This document shows, one piece after another, positions 8,011-17,376 of a stretch of 64,000 nucleotides of DNA. Source of the DNA: an uncultured Roseibium sp. (GTDB lineage Bacteria; Pseudomonadota; Alphaproteobacteria; Rhizobiales; Stappiaceae). Under the pieces are notes generated by a model. It did no database searches, was not told the DNA's origin, and saw only the letters and a program-made list of their open reading frames with translations. Location: assembly GCF_963675985.1 (NCBI RefSeq), contig NZ_OY780958.1, positions 3,286,001 through 3,350,000 of the forward strand, written 5' to 3'. How positions within the stretch are numbered: the first letter of the stretch is position 1; each line of letters starts with the position of its first letter. The position numbers were made by a program, and so were the translations under genes.

Positions 8011-8970
8011 ATGCTCACCAAAATACTTCGTACGGGTCTCGTCGCCCTTGCCGGCCTGGCGGTTACGCTGCCGGCGTCCGCAGAAACCCGGATCACCTAC
8101 AAATCGGCCAAGACCGGTTCCTCCTACTACCAGATGGGAGTGGAGATCGCCGAAGCCATGAAGGCCGGCTCGAAGGGCGACATCATCGTGACCGTCGAGG
8201 AAAGCCAGGGGTCCGTGCAGAATGTCATGGAAACCCGCGCGCGCGGTGGCGATTACGTCTTTACCACACCGCCTGCCCTAGTCGGCCTGGCACAGGCCGG
8301 CAAGGCCATGTTCGAAGGCAAGACCAGCCCGAAATTCAACGATATCCGGGCGTTGTTCCCGATCCCGTCCCTGACCATGCATTTCGTCATGGCCAAGAAG
8401 AGCGGCGTTACGGATTTCGCAGGACTTGAGGGCAAGACGATCCTGCTCGGCAAAGGCTCCTTCGGCGCAAAGGAAGGGGAGAAATATCTCAAGCTCTTCG
8501 GGCTGGAAGGCAAGGTCAAGCTGGCCGAGGTGGAACTCTCCAATGCGGTTCCGGCCCTGAAGAACGGGCAGATCGACGGCTTCGTCACCGCCGGGTCATG
8601 GCCAGCGCCGAACGTGGTCGAAGCGGCTGCGTCCACGGACGTCACGGTGCTGTCGCTGACGGACGACCAGATTGCAAAGACCAAGCGCGAAAAACTGGTC
8701 ATTCCGGCCGGCACCTACGCCGGGCAGGACACGGACATCACCACCACCTCGCTGCCGGTCGTGGCCTACACCACACTCGCGATGGACGATGATACGGCCT
8801 ACGAGCTCACCAAGACCTTCTGGGAAACCAAAGCGACCATGGGCGAAACGAGCCGCTGGTGGAACGGGGTCGGCAAAGGACTGATGGGAACCATCACCGG
8901 CAAGATCCATCCCGGCGCCCTGCGCTACTATGAGGAAGCGGGCTTTCCGCTGACCGACGCGCAGAAATAA
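8011..8970 (+). CDS. TAXI family TRAP transporter solute-binding protein
   Basis: A 319-residue periplasmic protein. Residues 1-24 form a Sec signal peptide ending LPASA before ETRITYKSAK. The start of the mature protein (ITYKSAKTGSSYYQMGVEIAEAM) follows the TAXI pattern, where a G-[SG]-Y-Y segment opens the ligand-binding fold. The start is preceded by a strong AGGAGGAAACC. It captures an organic acid or similar ligand for the fused permease encoded 73 nt downstream. The ligand cannot be told from sequence; known TAXI systems include glutamate/glutamine and 2-oxoglutarate-type carriers. Confidence 0.9.
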   Translation: MLTKILRTGLVALAGLAVTLPASAETRITYKSAKTGSSYYQMGVEIAEAMKAGSKGDIIVTVEESQGSVQNVMETRARGGDYVFTTPPALVGLAQAGKAMFEGKTSPKFNDIRALFPIPSLTMHFVMAKKSGVTDFAGLEGKTILLGKGSFGAKEGEKYLKLFGLEGKVKLAEVELSNAVPALKNGQIDGFVTAGSWPAPNVVEAAASTDVTVLSLTDDQIAKTKREKLVIPAGTYAGQDTDITTTSLPVVAYTTLAMDDDTAYELTKTFWETKATMGETSRWWNGVGKGLMGTITGKIHPGALRYYEEAGFPLTDAQK

Positions 8971-8986
8971 ACCGCTGCATTCATCG

Positions 8987-9026
8987 GATCCCCGGACAAG
9001 TCGGCCCAGTCGACCGTCCGGGGATC
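8987..9026 (+). terminator. hairpin between TRAP binding protein and permease
   Basis: Perfect 11-bp arms GATCCCCGGAC (8987-8997) and GTCCGGGGATC (9016-9026) with an 18-nt loop, followed by GTCTTTC. It sits between a gene needed at high level and its permease, so it probably acts as a partial terminator or mRNA-stability element giving unequal expression. Confidence 0.6.
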
Positions 9027-9043
9027 GTCTTTCAGGGTCATTC

Positions 9044-10846
9044 ATGCAGAGCCTCCCCCCCTCCGCCGACCGTTTCGTCCGGGTCGGCCGCATCCTTTGC
9101 GCGGCTATCCTTGTCCTGTTTCATCTGGGACTGATCTTTTCCGGACTGGTTCCCAATCTGGTCAGCCGGCCCCTGCATCTTGCGCTCGCCCTGCCCTGGC
9201 TCTTCCTGTTCGTTCCCGCTTCGCCCGTCCGACGGGGCACCGGCTGGCTGTTCGCGGTCTTCGGGATTGCCGCCAGTGCCTGGATCGCGCTCCATCACGA
9301 ACAGCTTCTCGATCAGTACGGCTTCCTCGAAGGCGACTTTCAGGTCGCAATCGCCGTGGTTCTTCTGGCGACGGTTCTGGAGGCCGCCCGGCGGGCCATC
9401 AACTGGCCGCTGCCGCTGGTGGCACTCATTGCCCTTATTTATGGCCTGTTCGGCCAGTATATTCCCGGCGAGTTCGGCCATTCCGGTACGCCACTGGCAA
9501 GTTTCCTGGGCACGCTCACCATCGCGGAAGGCGGCATCTGGGGCAGCCTCACGGGGGTGTCGGTTTCCGTTGTCGCCATTTTCGTGATTTTCGGTGCCGT
9601 GCTCAACGCCGGAGAAGCGGGCAAGGGCTTCATGAACGTGGCCGCGGCAGCGGCCGGCAGGCTCAACGGCGGCGCGGCCAAGGTCTCCATCATCTCGTCC
9701 GCGCTTTTCGGGTCGATTTCGGGCTCGGCCTCCGCAAACGTGGCGTCCACGGGCGCAATCACCCTCCCTGCCATGACCGGGCTTGGCTACCCGAAGCGGC
9801 TGGCGGGAGCCGTCGAGGCGGTTGCGTCCTCGGGCGGACAGATCATGCCGCCGCTCATGGGGGCCGGGGCCTTCGTGATGGTCGAACTGACGGGTGTTCC
9901 CTATACCGCCATCATGGGTGCTGCGATCCTCCCCGCCCTGCTCTATTTCATCGCGGTCTGGATCGGCATCAACGCTCATGCCCGGAAACTGGACCTGAAG
10001 GGGCTGGACGCAGCCGACCGCCCGGACATGAAGAGCACGGTCATCACCACGGCGTTCTTCCTGATCCCCTTCAGCGTGCTGATGTGGGGTATGTTTGCCG
10101 CAGGCTACACGCCGCAATATGCGGCGAGCCTTGCCATTCTCACCGGCTTCGTCCTGCTGTTCATCGACGGACGCCTGTCGTTCAACCTGAAGGAAGCTCT
10201 GCTGCGCATCGAGGATGCGCTGGTGATGGCCGCCCGCCAGGTGGCGATGATCGCATCGATCATTCTGTGCGCCTCGATCATCATCGGCGTTCTGTCCATT
10301 ACCGGCCTCGGGGTGAAGATCACCTCGCTGATCCTGTCCGGTTCGGGCGGACTGCTCTGGCCATCGCTCCTGCTGACGGCGCTTGCCTGCCTGATCCTCG
10401 GCATGGAAGTGCCGACAACAGCGGCCTATGTGATCTGCGTTTCCGTCGCCGGACCGGCCCTGACCCAGCTCGGCCTCGAGCCGTTGCAGTCCCATCTCTT
10501 CGTGTTCTGGTTCGCACTGCTGTCGACCATCACCCCGCCGGTCTGCGGCGCCGTTTTCATTGCCGCCGGCATGGTGGGCGAGAACTGGTTGAAAGTGGCC
10601 ATAACCGCGATGGGCCTTGGGGTCGGACTTTATGTCATCCCTCTCGGCATGATTGCCAATCCCGACCTGATCGCGCTGACGTCGGACCCGCTTGCGGCCC
10701 TCGTCGCCTTTGTCCAGATCGGCGTGGGGCTCGGATTGATCTCCTACGGCTTGATCGCCACCCGGTCCATACCGAAAACAGCAGCCCTGCTCGGCGCAGG
10801 GCTGCTGCTGATCTTCGTCAGGCCGCTCGCGAACGCCTTATTTTAG
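9044..10846 (+). CDS. TRAP transporter fused permease (DctQM type)
   Basis: A 600-residue inner-membrane protein with many hydrophobic segments. The first ~150 residues correspond to the small DctQ subunit and the rest to the 12-helix DctM subunit; the fused form is usual in TAXI systems. DctM-like signature regions are visible: SSALFGSISGSASANVASTGAITLPAM (read as two halves around residues 220-246) and the segment with MGMEVPTTAAYVI-like wording at LGMEVPTTAAYVICV. It drives sodium- or proton-coupled uptake of the ligand delivered by the upstream binding protein. Its 3' end overlaps the convergent hydrolase gene by 9 nt. Confidence 0.92.
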   Translation: MQSLPPSADRFVRVGRILCAAILVLFHLGLIFSGLVPNLVSRPLHLALALPWLFLFVPASPVRRGTGWLFAVFGIAASAWIALHHEQLLDQYGFLEGDFQVAIAVVLLATVLEAARRAINWPLPLVALIALIYGLFGQYIPGEFGHSGTPLASFLGTLTIAEGGIWGSLTGVSVSVVAIFVIFGAVLNAGEAGKGFMNVAAAAAGRLNGGAAKVSIISSALFGSISGSASANVASTGAITLPAMTGLGYPKRLAGAVEAVASSGGQIMPPLMGAGAFVMVELTGVPYTAIMGAAILPALLYFIAVWIGINAHARKLDLKGLDAADRPDMKSTVITTAFFLIPFSVLMWGMFAAGYTPQYAASLAILTGFVLLFIDGRLSFNLKEALLRIEDALVMAARQVAMIASIILCASIIIGVLSITGLGVKITSLILSGSGGLLWPSLLLTALACLILGMEVPTTAAYVICVSVAGPALTQLGLEPLQSHLFVFWFALLSTITPPVCGAVFIAAGMVGENWLKVAITAMGLGVGLYVIPLGMIANPDLIALTSDPLAALVAFVQIGVGLGLISYGLIATRSIPKTAALLGAGLLLIFVRPLANALF

Positions 10847-11743
10847 GTGCTCGTTGAAGAACGCGATCGTGCGTTCCTCGGCGAGTTTCGCCGCCGCTTC
10901 GTCGTAGCGCGGCGTCGTATCGTTGTGGAACCCGTGATTGACGTCCGGATAGATGTAGGCGGTGTAGGTCTTACCCTCTTTTTTCAGGGCCTCCTCATAG
11001 GCCGGCCAGCCCGCGTTGATGCGTTCGTCCAAGGCCGCATATTGCAGAAGCAGCGGTGCCTGGATGCTTGCGACATCTTCCGCCTTCGGCTGACGGCCGT
11101 AAAAAGGCACGCCGGCCGCCAGTTCCGGATAGGCGACCGCGATGGCATTGACCACACCGCCGCCGTAGCAGAAGCCGACCGCGCCGACCTTGCCCGTGCA
11201 ATCGTCCCGGCTGCGCAGGTATTCAAAGCCGGCGAAGAAGTCGTTCATCAGCTTGGTACCGTCAACGGTCTTCTGCAGGGCGCGACCCTCGTCGTCATTC
11301 CCCGGATAGCCGCCTACGGAGGTCAGCCCGTCGGGCGCCAGCGCCATGAAGCCTGCCTTGCCCATCCGCCGCGCGACGTCCTCGATATAGGGATTGAGGC
11401 CGCGATTCTCGTGCACGACCAGGACGGCGGGCAGCTTGCCCGTGGCCCCGGCCGGACGGACCAGATAGCCGTTCACCTCGCCATGGCCGTTCGGCGAGGG
11501 ATAGGTGATCCGCTCGGTCACAATCGACGCGTCGTCGGGTGCGACCTGCTGAGCCAGTGCATAGTTCGGTGACAGCTGGTCGAGCAGCATGGTCGCCGTC
11601 ACTCCGGCGACGGCGAACTTGCCCGCGCCCTCCAGAAACGCGCGCTTGGAGATCTTTCCATGCACGTAATAATCGTAAAGTTCCAAAAGCTCCTGCGGAA
11701 AATCCTTCGCGGTCTTCCGCACAATCGGCGTCATCTCGTTCAT
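10838..11743 (-). CDS. dienelactone hydrolase family protein
   Basis: A 301-residue alpha/beta hydrolase. The catalytic Cys elbow is GFCYGGGVVNA, and the C-terminal His is in NHGFHND; with the intervening Asp this matches carboxymethylenebutenolidase. An N-terminal extension of ~70 residues carries KISKRAFLEGAGKFAVAG followed by a hydrophobic run and ALAQ, resembling a Tat-type (or degenerate twin-basic) export signal, so the enzyme may be periplasmic. No other aromatic-degradation genes are nearby; a general lactone or ester hydrolase role is plausible. The end overlaps the TRAP permease gene by 9 nt. Confidence 0.85.
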   Translation of the reverse strand: MNEMTPIVRKTAKDFPQELLELYDYYVHGKISKRAFLEGAGKFAVAGVTATMLLDQLSPNYALAQQVAPDDASIVTERITYPSPNGHGEVNGYLVRPAGATGKLPAVLVVHENRGLNPYIEDVARRMGKAGFMALAPDGLTSVGGYPGNDDEGRALQKTVDGTKLMNDFFAGFEYLRSRDDCTGKVGAVGFCYGGGVVNAIAVAYPELAAGVPFYGRQPKAEDVASIQAPLLLQYAALDERINAGWPAYEEALKKEGKTYTAYIYPDVNHGFHNDTTPRYDEAAAKLAEERTIAFFNEHLK

Positions 11744-11914
11744 CGCTTCCCTCCGAAAAGATGGCAGATCATGGGTCTGCTACCTTTAGTTTTAGGAAGC
11801 TCTCTCCGGCGATCCAGCGCCGCGGGAGGTACAAAATTGTAACGAGATGTAACCGGCGGCCGGTTTCCGTCAATGCTCGCGCAATCGTGAACGGAATCGA
11901 TGGTCCGGAAGGCC

Positions 11915-13000
11915 TTATCCGACCTGACCGCGATGGCGCAGGAAATGATCGGCCAGCACGCAGGCCATCATGGCCTCGCCGACCGGCACCGCACGAATGC
12001 CGACGCACGGGTCGTGACGCCCCTTGGTCATGACCTCGACTTCCTCGCCCGTACGGGTGACCGATTTGCGTTCCGTCAGGATCGAAGATGTGGGCTTTAC
12101 CGCGAAGCGGGCGACGATCGGGTCGCCGTTGGAAATGCCGCCCAGAATACCGCCGGCATTGTTGGACAGGAAGAACGGCTTGCCGTCGTTGCCCATCCGC
12201 ATTTCGTCGGCGTTTTCCTCGCCGGTCAGGGTCGCGGCTTCGAAGCCGTTACCGATCTCCACGCCTTTCACGGCGTTGATGGACATGAGGGCCGCGGTGA
12301 TTTCGGTGTCGAGCTTGCCGTAGATCGGCGCGCCCCAGCCGGCGGGCACGCCCTCGGCCACCACCTCGATGACGGCCCCGACGGACGACCCGCTCTTGCG
12401 GATGCCGTCCAGATAGTCGGCCCAGAATTCGGCCGCGGCCTTGTCCGGACAGAAAAAGGCATTGTTGTCGACCTCGCCCCAGTTCCAGTTGGACCGGTCG
12501 ATCTTGTGCGGCCCGACCTGCACCAGTGCCCCACGGATGCTGACGCCGCTCAAGACTTTGCGGGCAATGGCGCCGGCGGCCACGCGCATGGCGGTTTCGC
12601 GGGCAGAGGACCGGCCGCCGCCGCGGTAGTCGCGAATGCCGTATTTCGCATCGTAAGTATAGTCGGCGTGACCGGGACGGAACCGGTCCTTGATCTCCGA
12701 ATAATCCTTCGACCGCTGGTCGGTGTTCTCGACCATGAGGGAGATCGGCGTACCCGTGGTCTTTTGCACGCCGTCGTCGTCGACCATGACCCCGGACAGG
12801 ATCCGAACTTCATCCGGCTCGCGGCGCTGGGTCGTGAACCGCGACTGCCCCGGCTTGCGTTTGTCCATGAAGCCCTGGATATCGGCCTCCGTCAGCGGCA
12901 CCAGCGGTGGGCAGCCGTCGACCACGCAGCCGATGGCAGGACCGTGGCTTTCGCCCCAGGTCATGACGCGAAACAGATGACCGAAGATATTATGCGACAT
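11915..13000 (-). CDS. aroC: chorismate synthase
   Basis: A 361-residue enzyme of normal length catalysing the last shikimate step, EPSP to chorismate, using reduced FMN. Signature regions: MTWGESHGPAIGCVVDG at the N-terminus, GRSSARETAMRVAAGAIA (about residue 130), and GNDGKPFFLSNNAGGILGGIS-like segment followed by the final RHDPCVGIRAVPV. In many rhizobia aroC follows fabI and a histidine phosphatase; here those genes lie a few kb away on the same strand with a GGDEF/EAL gene between. Confidence 0.97.
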   Translation of the reverse strand: MSHNIFGHLFRVMTWGESHGPAIGCVVDGCPPLVPLTEADIQGFMDKRKPGQSRFTTQRREPDEVRILSGVMVDDDGVQKTTGTPISLMVENTDQRSKDYSEIKDRFRPGHADYTYDAKYGIRDYRGGGRSSARETAMRVAAGAIARKVLSGVSIRGALVQVGPHKIDRSNWNWGEVDNNAFFCPDKAAAEFWADYLDGIRKSGSSVGAVIEVVAEGVPAGWGAPIYGKLDTEITAALMSINAVKGVEIGNGFEAATLTGEENADEMRMGNDGKPFFLSNNAGGILGGISNGDPIVARFAVKPTSSILTERKSVTRTGEEVEVMTKGRHDPCVGIRAVPVGEAMMACVLADHFLRHRGQVG

Positions 13001-13384
13001 TTACATACTTCCAGCGCGGGTTCGGCAGTGGCCTATGACGTTCGGCCCCTAGAACCGCGAGCAGCACCACCATCCGCAGGGTCCGGAAACCGTTGGCGCA
13101 AGCGATACGGCATGAAGCCCGCCAGCTCAAGACCCGGCTTCCGTTCCCGAAGCAATAGGCTTGGCCGCAGGATAAAGCCGAGGCAGCTTTGGGAGAACTT
13201 CCGGGCAAACAAGACAATGTGGCTGCCGTGATTGCCGCAAGCGGCATTGGCAATACTCTCAAATAAAAACTGCTCGATAAATGTTCTCTGTTTTAATAAC
13301 GGGATTTGGATGTCGATTTTGCGAAATTTTAAACATCAAAGAACTACGATGTTTTTGTTTTCGCCGCGTATCGAGTGAGGCATC
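13001..13384. other. 384-nt intergenic region between divergent aroC and GGDEF/EAL genes
   Basis: The half next to aroC is GC-rich with a short minus-strand frame (12990-13262) that has no recognisable domain. The half from 13262 to 13384 is AT-rich and probably holds the promoter of the GGDEF/EAL gene. I see no repeat or RNA gene. Confidence 0.5.
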
Positions 13385-15646
13385 GTGAATATTCGCAGGT
13401 GGCTGACGGGCATTATTGTCTTTTTGCTTGCACCCAGTTTGCTGTTTGCAACGCTGTGGATCAAGAAGTCGCTGGATGATGTCAGGGCCGTCGATCATGG
13501 CCTTGCCGGCCTTGCGATGATCCGTGACCTGGGACCGCTTATCCGGCACCGCATCGAGACCAACAAGCCGCTGAATGTCCCGCAGAAGCTCGAATTTGCC
13601 GATTCCGATATCTTCACAGCAGACGAAACACAGCGCCTCCAGACGGCCTATGCGGCCTTCCTCAGTCAGACGTCCCGAAGCGCATCCATTCGCGATGCGC
13701 GCCTCATCGTCCGCATAATCACGCAATCGGTGAAACTCTCGTCCATCACGAATTTCGAGACGGTCGAACTGACCGATCTTGTCGACAACACTCTGCTGAC
13801 AGTGATCATCGAAGCCAGCGCGATGATAAGGGCCGGCACGCACGCAGCCGAAAAGTCAGCGATCAACCTCTGGGACAAGATGTCGATCCCGGTACAGGGC
13901 GGCCAGTTCAAGTTCGCTGCCGATGAAGCCTCCAGAATAACCAGTGCGCATTTTCACCTCTTGCCGAAAAACAAGGCCCGGGTACTGAAGGAACTTGCTA
14001 CCGCCTATCGAGAGGCCAACAACAGGTTTCAGGAGGCCGGCGCCAAACTCCTGATGTCGACACAAGATGCGACCCGGGGCAGCGAGATTGTCGTCGAGCC
14101 GGCGCAGAGGGCCGTACAGGGTCTTTTGAACAGCACGCTGACGCTCTGGGAAGGGTCCATCGACTACCTCGTCATGGATCTCGAAGACCACCGGAACGCG
14201 ACTGTGATCTCCGTCTACGTTGCCTGCGCAATCGGTGCTCTCGTCATCCTGGTCGCATTCGGACTGGCTATTCTGTTTGGGCGTTCCGTTGCGAACCGGA
14301 CTCTCGAGGAATTCCACAAGCTGGGCTATCATGATCCTCTGACCGGTCTTCCGAACCGGCGCGCGCTGAAGAAAACCATCGATGCGATCGCCCAGGCGGC
14401 AGAAGGCGGCGCCACCGGCCTGATCCAGATCGACTTGCGGCACTTCAAGGCGCTCAATCACCAGCACGGCGATCATGTCGGCGACGCTGCCCTGCGCGCC
14501 ACAGCCGAAATCCTGATCCGGATCAGCGGCGACCGCGATTTTGTCGCCCGTACCGGCGGCACCGAGTTCATGCTGCTGCGCCGGAACATCGGCTCGGCGG
14601 ATCAGCTTTGCGAACTGGCACAAACCCTGACGAAGGCCATCGGGCGCGAGCGCGACATTCATGGACACAAACTGCGCCTGGACAGTTGTTTCGGTATTTC
14701 GGTCACGGAGCCGGATATGGCACCGGGGGAACAGCTCATCATCGATGCCGGGCTTGCCACCCGGTCCGCCAAGAACAAGGGCTCGCTCGCTATCTGCCTG
14801 TTCAAGCCGGAAATGCGCGACACGTTCGAAAAGAATGCCGAAATTGCCAAGGATCTGCAGATCGCCCTTTCGGAAGGGTCGATCGTTCCCTGGTATCAGC
14901 CCCAGGTGTCAGCCATATCCGGCGACCTGGTCGGGGCGGAAGCCCTGGTCCGCTGGGTCGATCTGAACAAGGGCGTGCGCTTTCCGGGAAGCTTTCTGCC
15001 GGCCGCAACCGAAGCCGGTTACATGGAGGCGATCGACCAGTCCGTGCGCCATCAGGCCATGCGGATGACGGCAAGGCTTCTGCAACAAAGCCCGATCCCG
15101 TTTCACATCGGGCTTAATGTGTCGGCCAACCTTTTGGCAGATCCCGGCTGCGTCGATCTCCTGCTGGAGGAAGTCGAGACCGCCGGTTTGACCCCGTCGC
15201 AGGTCAGCATCGAAATCCTCGAAGCGGTCATGATCGACGAATTCGCGGCGGCGCCGACACGCGCCAGTGTGGCCAGCCTTTCACGTCACGGTTTCCGTAT
15301 CGAACTCGACGACTTCGGAACAGGGCATTCCAGCATCTCCAGCCTGCGCGATCTGCATGTGGACCGGGTCAAGATCGATCGCAGCTTCATCAGCGGGATC
15401 GATACCGACCCCAGCCTGCAGAAGTTCACACGCGCGCTGATCCAGCTTGCCCGCAGCCTGGACATCTGCGTTCTGGCGGAGGGCGTAGAGACCGAGAGCG
15501 AACGGCAGTGGCTTGCCGATAACGGCTGCGACGTCATCCAGGGCTTCCTGATCTCAAAGGCAATCCCGGAAGCGGATCTTCTGGCCAAGGCCAACCGATG
15601 GAATCCGGCCGTCGTCCAGTTCCCGCGGCAGCAGAACTTTAACTAA
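13385..15646 (+). CDS. membrane-bound GGDEF/EAL protein, degenerate GGDEF (GGTEF), probable c-di-GMP phosphodiesterase
   Basis: A 753-residue protein. A hydrophobic segment at 7-25 and another at about 277-300 bracket a ~250-residue periplasmic sensor region. The GGDEF domain (about 315-470) reads GGTEF near residue 393, replacing the Asp needed for cyclase activity. The EAL domain (about 490-740) retains EALVRW, NVSANLL, EILEA, DDFGTGHSS, VKIDRSFI and AEGVETE, so phosphodiesterase activity is expected. Translation starts at GTG 13385 behind GAGTGAGG. The gene runs opposite to its neighbours. Confidence 0.9.
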   Translation: MNIRRWLTGIIVFLLAPSLLFATLWIKKSLDDVRAVDHGLAGLAMIRDLGPLIRHRIETNKPLNVPQKLEFADSDIFTADETQRLQTAYAAFLSQTSRSASIRDARLIVRIITQSVKLSSITNFETVELTDLVDNTLLTVIIEASAMIRAGTHAAEKSAINLWDKMSIPVQGGQFKFAADEASRITSAHFHLLPKNKARVLKELATAYREANNRFQEAGAKLLMSTQDATRGSEIVVEPAQRAVQGLLNSTLTLWEGSIDYLVMDLEDHRNATVISVYVACAIGALVILVAFGLAILFGRSVANRTLEEFHKLGYHDPLTGLPNRRALKKTIDAIAQAAEGGATGLIQIDLRHFKALNHQHGDHVGDAALRATAEILIRISGDRDFVARTGGTEFMLLRRNIGSADQLCELAQTLTKAIGRERDIHGHKLRLDSCFGISVTEPDMAPGEQLIIDAGLATRSAKNKGSLAICLFKPEMRDTFEKNAEIAKDLQIALSEGSIVPWYQPQVSAISGDLVGAEALVRWVDLNKGVRFPGSFLPAATEAGYMEAIDQSVRHQAMRMTARLLQQSPIPFHIGLNVSANLLADPGCVDLLLEEVETAGLTPSQVSIEILEAVMIDEFAAAPTRASVASLSRHGFRIELDDFGTGHSSISSLRDLHVDRVKIDRSFISGIDTDPSLQKFTRALIQLARSLDICVLAEGVETESERQWLADNGCDVIQGFLISKAIPEADLLAKANRWNPAVVQFPRQQNFN

Positions 15647-15653
15647 CCAGAAT

Positions 15654-16277
15654 TCAAACTTCTTCAAGGCGTCCATCGCGCCAGACGAAGACGACGTCCT
15701 GCGGGACGGGAAGTTTCGGTACGCGCCGGCGGTCCAGTCCTTCGAGCAGACCACGCAGCACCCGGAACACGCCGCCATGGGCAACGACGACGCTCGGACG
15801 GTCAACCGTCTGCAGCCAGCCGCCGATGCGCTGCGCCAGCATTTCGTAGCTCTCCCCGCCGCCGGGCGGCACAAATCCCCATTTGTCGATCCGCCGTTGC
15901 TCGACAAGATCCGGAACGGTTTCCGCGATCTCCTCCAGCGTGCTGCCTTCCCAGGAGCCGAAGGTCAGCTCCTTCAGCTGGTCTTCCAGACGATAGGCCT
16001 CCGGGGCCAGACCCATTTCAGTTCGGGCAAGCTCCATGGTCATCCGGGTGCGCCCCAGCGGTGACGCCATGAAATCCAGGTCGGCCGGATCGATCCGCGC
16101 GTCTTCCAGGAAGGACTTCAACCGATCGCCGTTCCGGCGGGCCTGGTCACGACCTGTCGCGTTCAAAGGGATGTCCTTCTGACCCTGCATGCGGCCTTCC
16201 GCATTCCAGTCGGTCTGGCCATGGCGAATAAAAATCAGAAGGTCCGGGTTGTGCAAACGAGGCAGGAGGGACGTCAT
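15654..16277 (-). CDS. histidine phosphatase family protein (GpmB-like)
   Basis: A 207-residue soluble protein with the phosphoglycerate mutase-type catalytic motif IFIRHGQTDWN (RHG near residue 19) and the second His in VVAHGGVFRVL. Short bacterial members are usually broad phosphatases rather than mutases. It lies downstream of fabI on the same strand; a terminator hairpin at 16352-16377 separates them. The true substrate is unknown. Confidence 0.88.
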   Translation of the reverse strand: MTSLLPRLHNPDLLIFIRHGQTDWNAEGRMQGQKDIPLNATGRDQARRNGDRLKSFLEDARIDPADLDFMASPLGRTRMTMELARTEMGLAPEAYRLEDQLKELTFGSWEGSTLEEIAETVPDLVEQRRIDKWGFVPPGGGESYEMLAQRIGGWLQTVDRPSVVVAHGGVFRVLRGLLEGLDRRRVPKLPVPQDVVFVWRDGRLEEV

Positions 16278-16351
16278 GGGAAAAACCGGCAGAGTGATCT
16301 GGGCGGCCCTTGTGTTCGGGTCGAAATGGCAACAATGGGAGTCACTTCAAA

Positions 16352-16377
16352 GAAATGGCCGGTATCCCGGCCATTTC
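16352..16377 (-). terminator. intrinsic terminator after fabI
   Basis: An 11-bp perfect stem (GAAATGGCCGG / CCGGCCATTTC, loop TATC) sits 20 nt past the fabI stop and is followed on the minus strand by TTTGAAG. This suggests fabI and the phosphatase gene are largely separate units. Confidence 0.65.
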
Positions 16378-16396
16378 AAGAGCATGAAGGTCCGTC

Positions 16397-17209
16397 CTAA
16401 ACGACCGAAATATCGGGTGCGTCGACCGCTTTCATCCCGACGATGTTATAGCCGCAATCGACGTGCTGGATCTCTCCGGTCACACCACGGCTCATGTCCG
16501 AAAGCAGGAACAGGGCGCTGTCACCGACGTCCTCGATCGTCACCGTCCGGCGCAGGGGCGAGTTGTACTCGTTCCACTTCAGGATATAGCGGAAGTCGCC
16601 GATACCGGAAGCGGCCAGGGTCTTGATCGGACCGGCCGAAATCGCGTTGACGCGGATGTTTTTCGGGCCGAGGTCCATGGCCAGGTAGCGGACGCTGGTT
16701 TCGAGCGCGGCCTTGGCAACGCCCATGACGTTGTAATGCGGCATGACCTTTTCCGCACCGTAATAGGTCAGGGTCAGGATCGAGCCGCCGTCGGTCATCA
16801 GCTTTTCGGCGCGCTGGGTCACGGCGGTCAGCGAGTAGCAGGAGATGTCCATGGTCCGGGTGAAATTCGCCGACGTGGTATCCACGAACCGGCCGGTCAG
16901 TTCTTCCTTGTCGGAAAACGCGATGGCGTGGACGACGAAGTCGATCTTGCCCCACTTGTCCTCCAGGACCTTGAAGACGGTGTCGATGGTTTCGGCCTCG
17001 GTCACGTCGCAATGACCGACCACGAAAGCACCGAGCTGTCCGGCAAGAGGTTCCACGCGCTTTTTCAAGGCATCGCCCTGATAGGTCAGGGCCAGTTCCG
17101 CGCCCGCGTCGCTGAGGGACTTGGCAATGCCCCATGCAATCGACTTGTTGTTCGCCAGGCCCATGATCAGTCCGCGTTTGCCGCTCATAAGTCCGCGCGT
17201 TTCCGCCAT
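16397..17209 (-). CDS. fabI: enoyl-[acyl-carrier-protein] reductase (NADH), FabI
   Basis: A 270-residue short-chain dehydrogenase-type enzyme of fatty-acid elongation. Seen: LIMGLANNKSIAWGIAK (NAD-binding), HAIAFSD, and active-site residues Tyr149, Tyr159 and Lys166 in TYYGAEKVMPHYNVMGVAKA, followed by the substrate loop. Three consecutive ATG codons occur at 17215, 17212 and 17209; the GGAG at 17216-17219 is best spaced for the third, which I chose. Orthologues are the target of triclosan and diazaborine. Confidence 0.95.
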   Translation of the reverse strand: MAETRGLMSGKRGLIMGLANNKSIAWGIAKSLSDAGAELALTYQGDALKKRVEPLAGQLGAFVVGHCDVTEAETIDTVFKVLEDKWGKIDFVVHAIAFSDKEELTGRFVDTTSANFTRTMDISCYSLTAVTQRAEKLMTDGGSILTLTYYGAEKVMPHYNVMGVAKAALETSVRYLAMDLGPKNIRVNAISAGPIKTLAASGIGDFRYILKWNEYNSPLRRTVTIEDVGDSALFLLSDMSRGVTGEIQHVDCGYNIVGMKAVDAPDISVV

Positions 17210-17376
17210 CATCATCTCCAGAAGGATTCCTTAACCACCCGAGAGGGTGGCTTCCTATGGCATACCCCCCCAGTTCCTTCAAGCCGAACCCTGTGGAATG
17301 AACGGTCGACGCGCGCAATCCAACCCACTATGTTGCCGGCCAACTTCACCCTTACCAAAGACGAGGATCCGCGCTC

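Noticed and set aside
12990..13262. A 90-codon minus-strand frame upstream of aroC
   Set aside because: It overlaps the aroC start, has no domain, no ribosome site and an odd Cys/Arg-rich composition.
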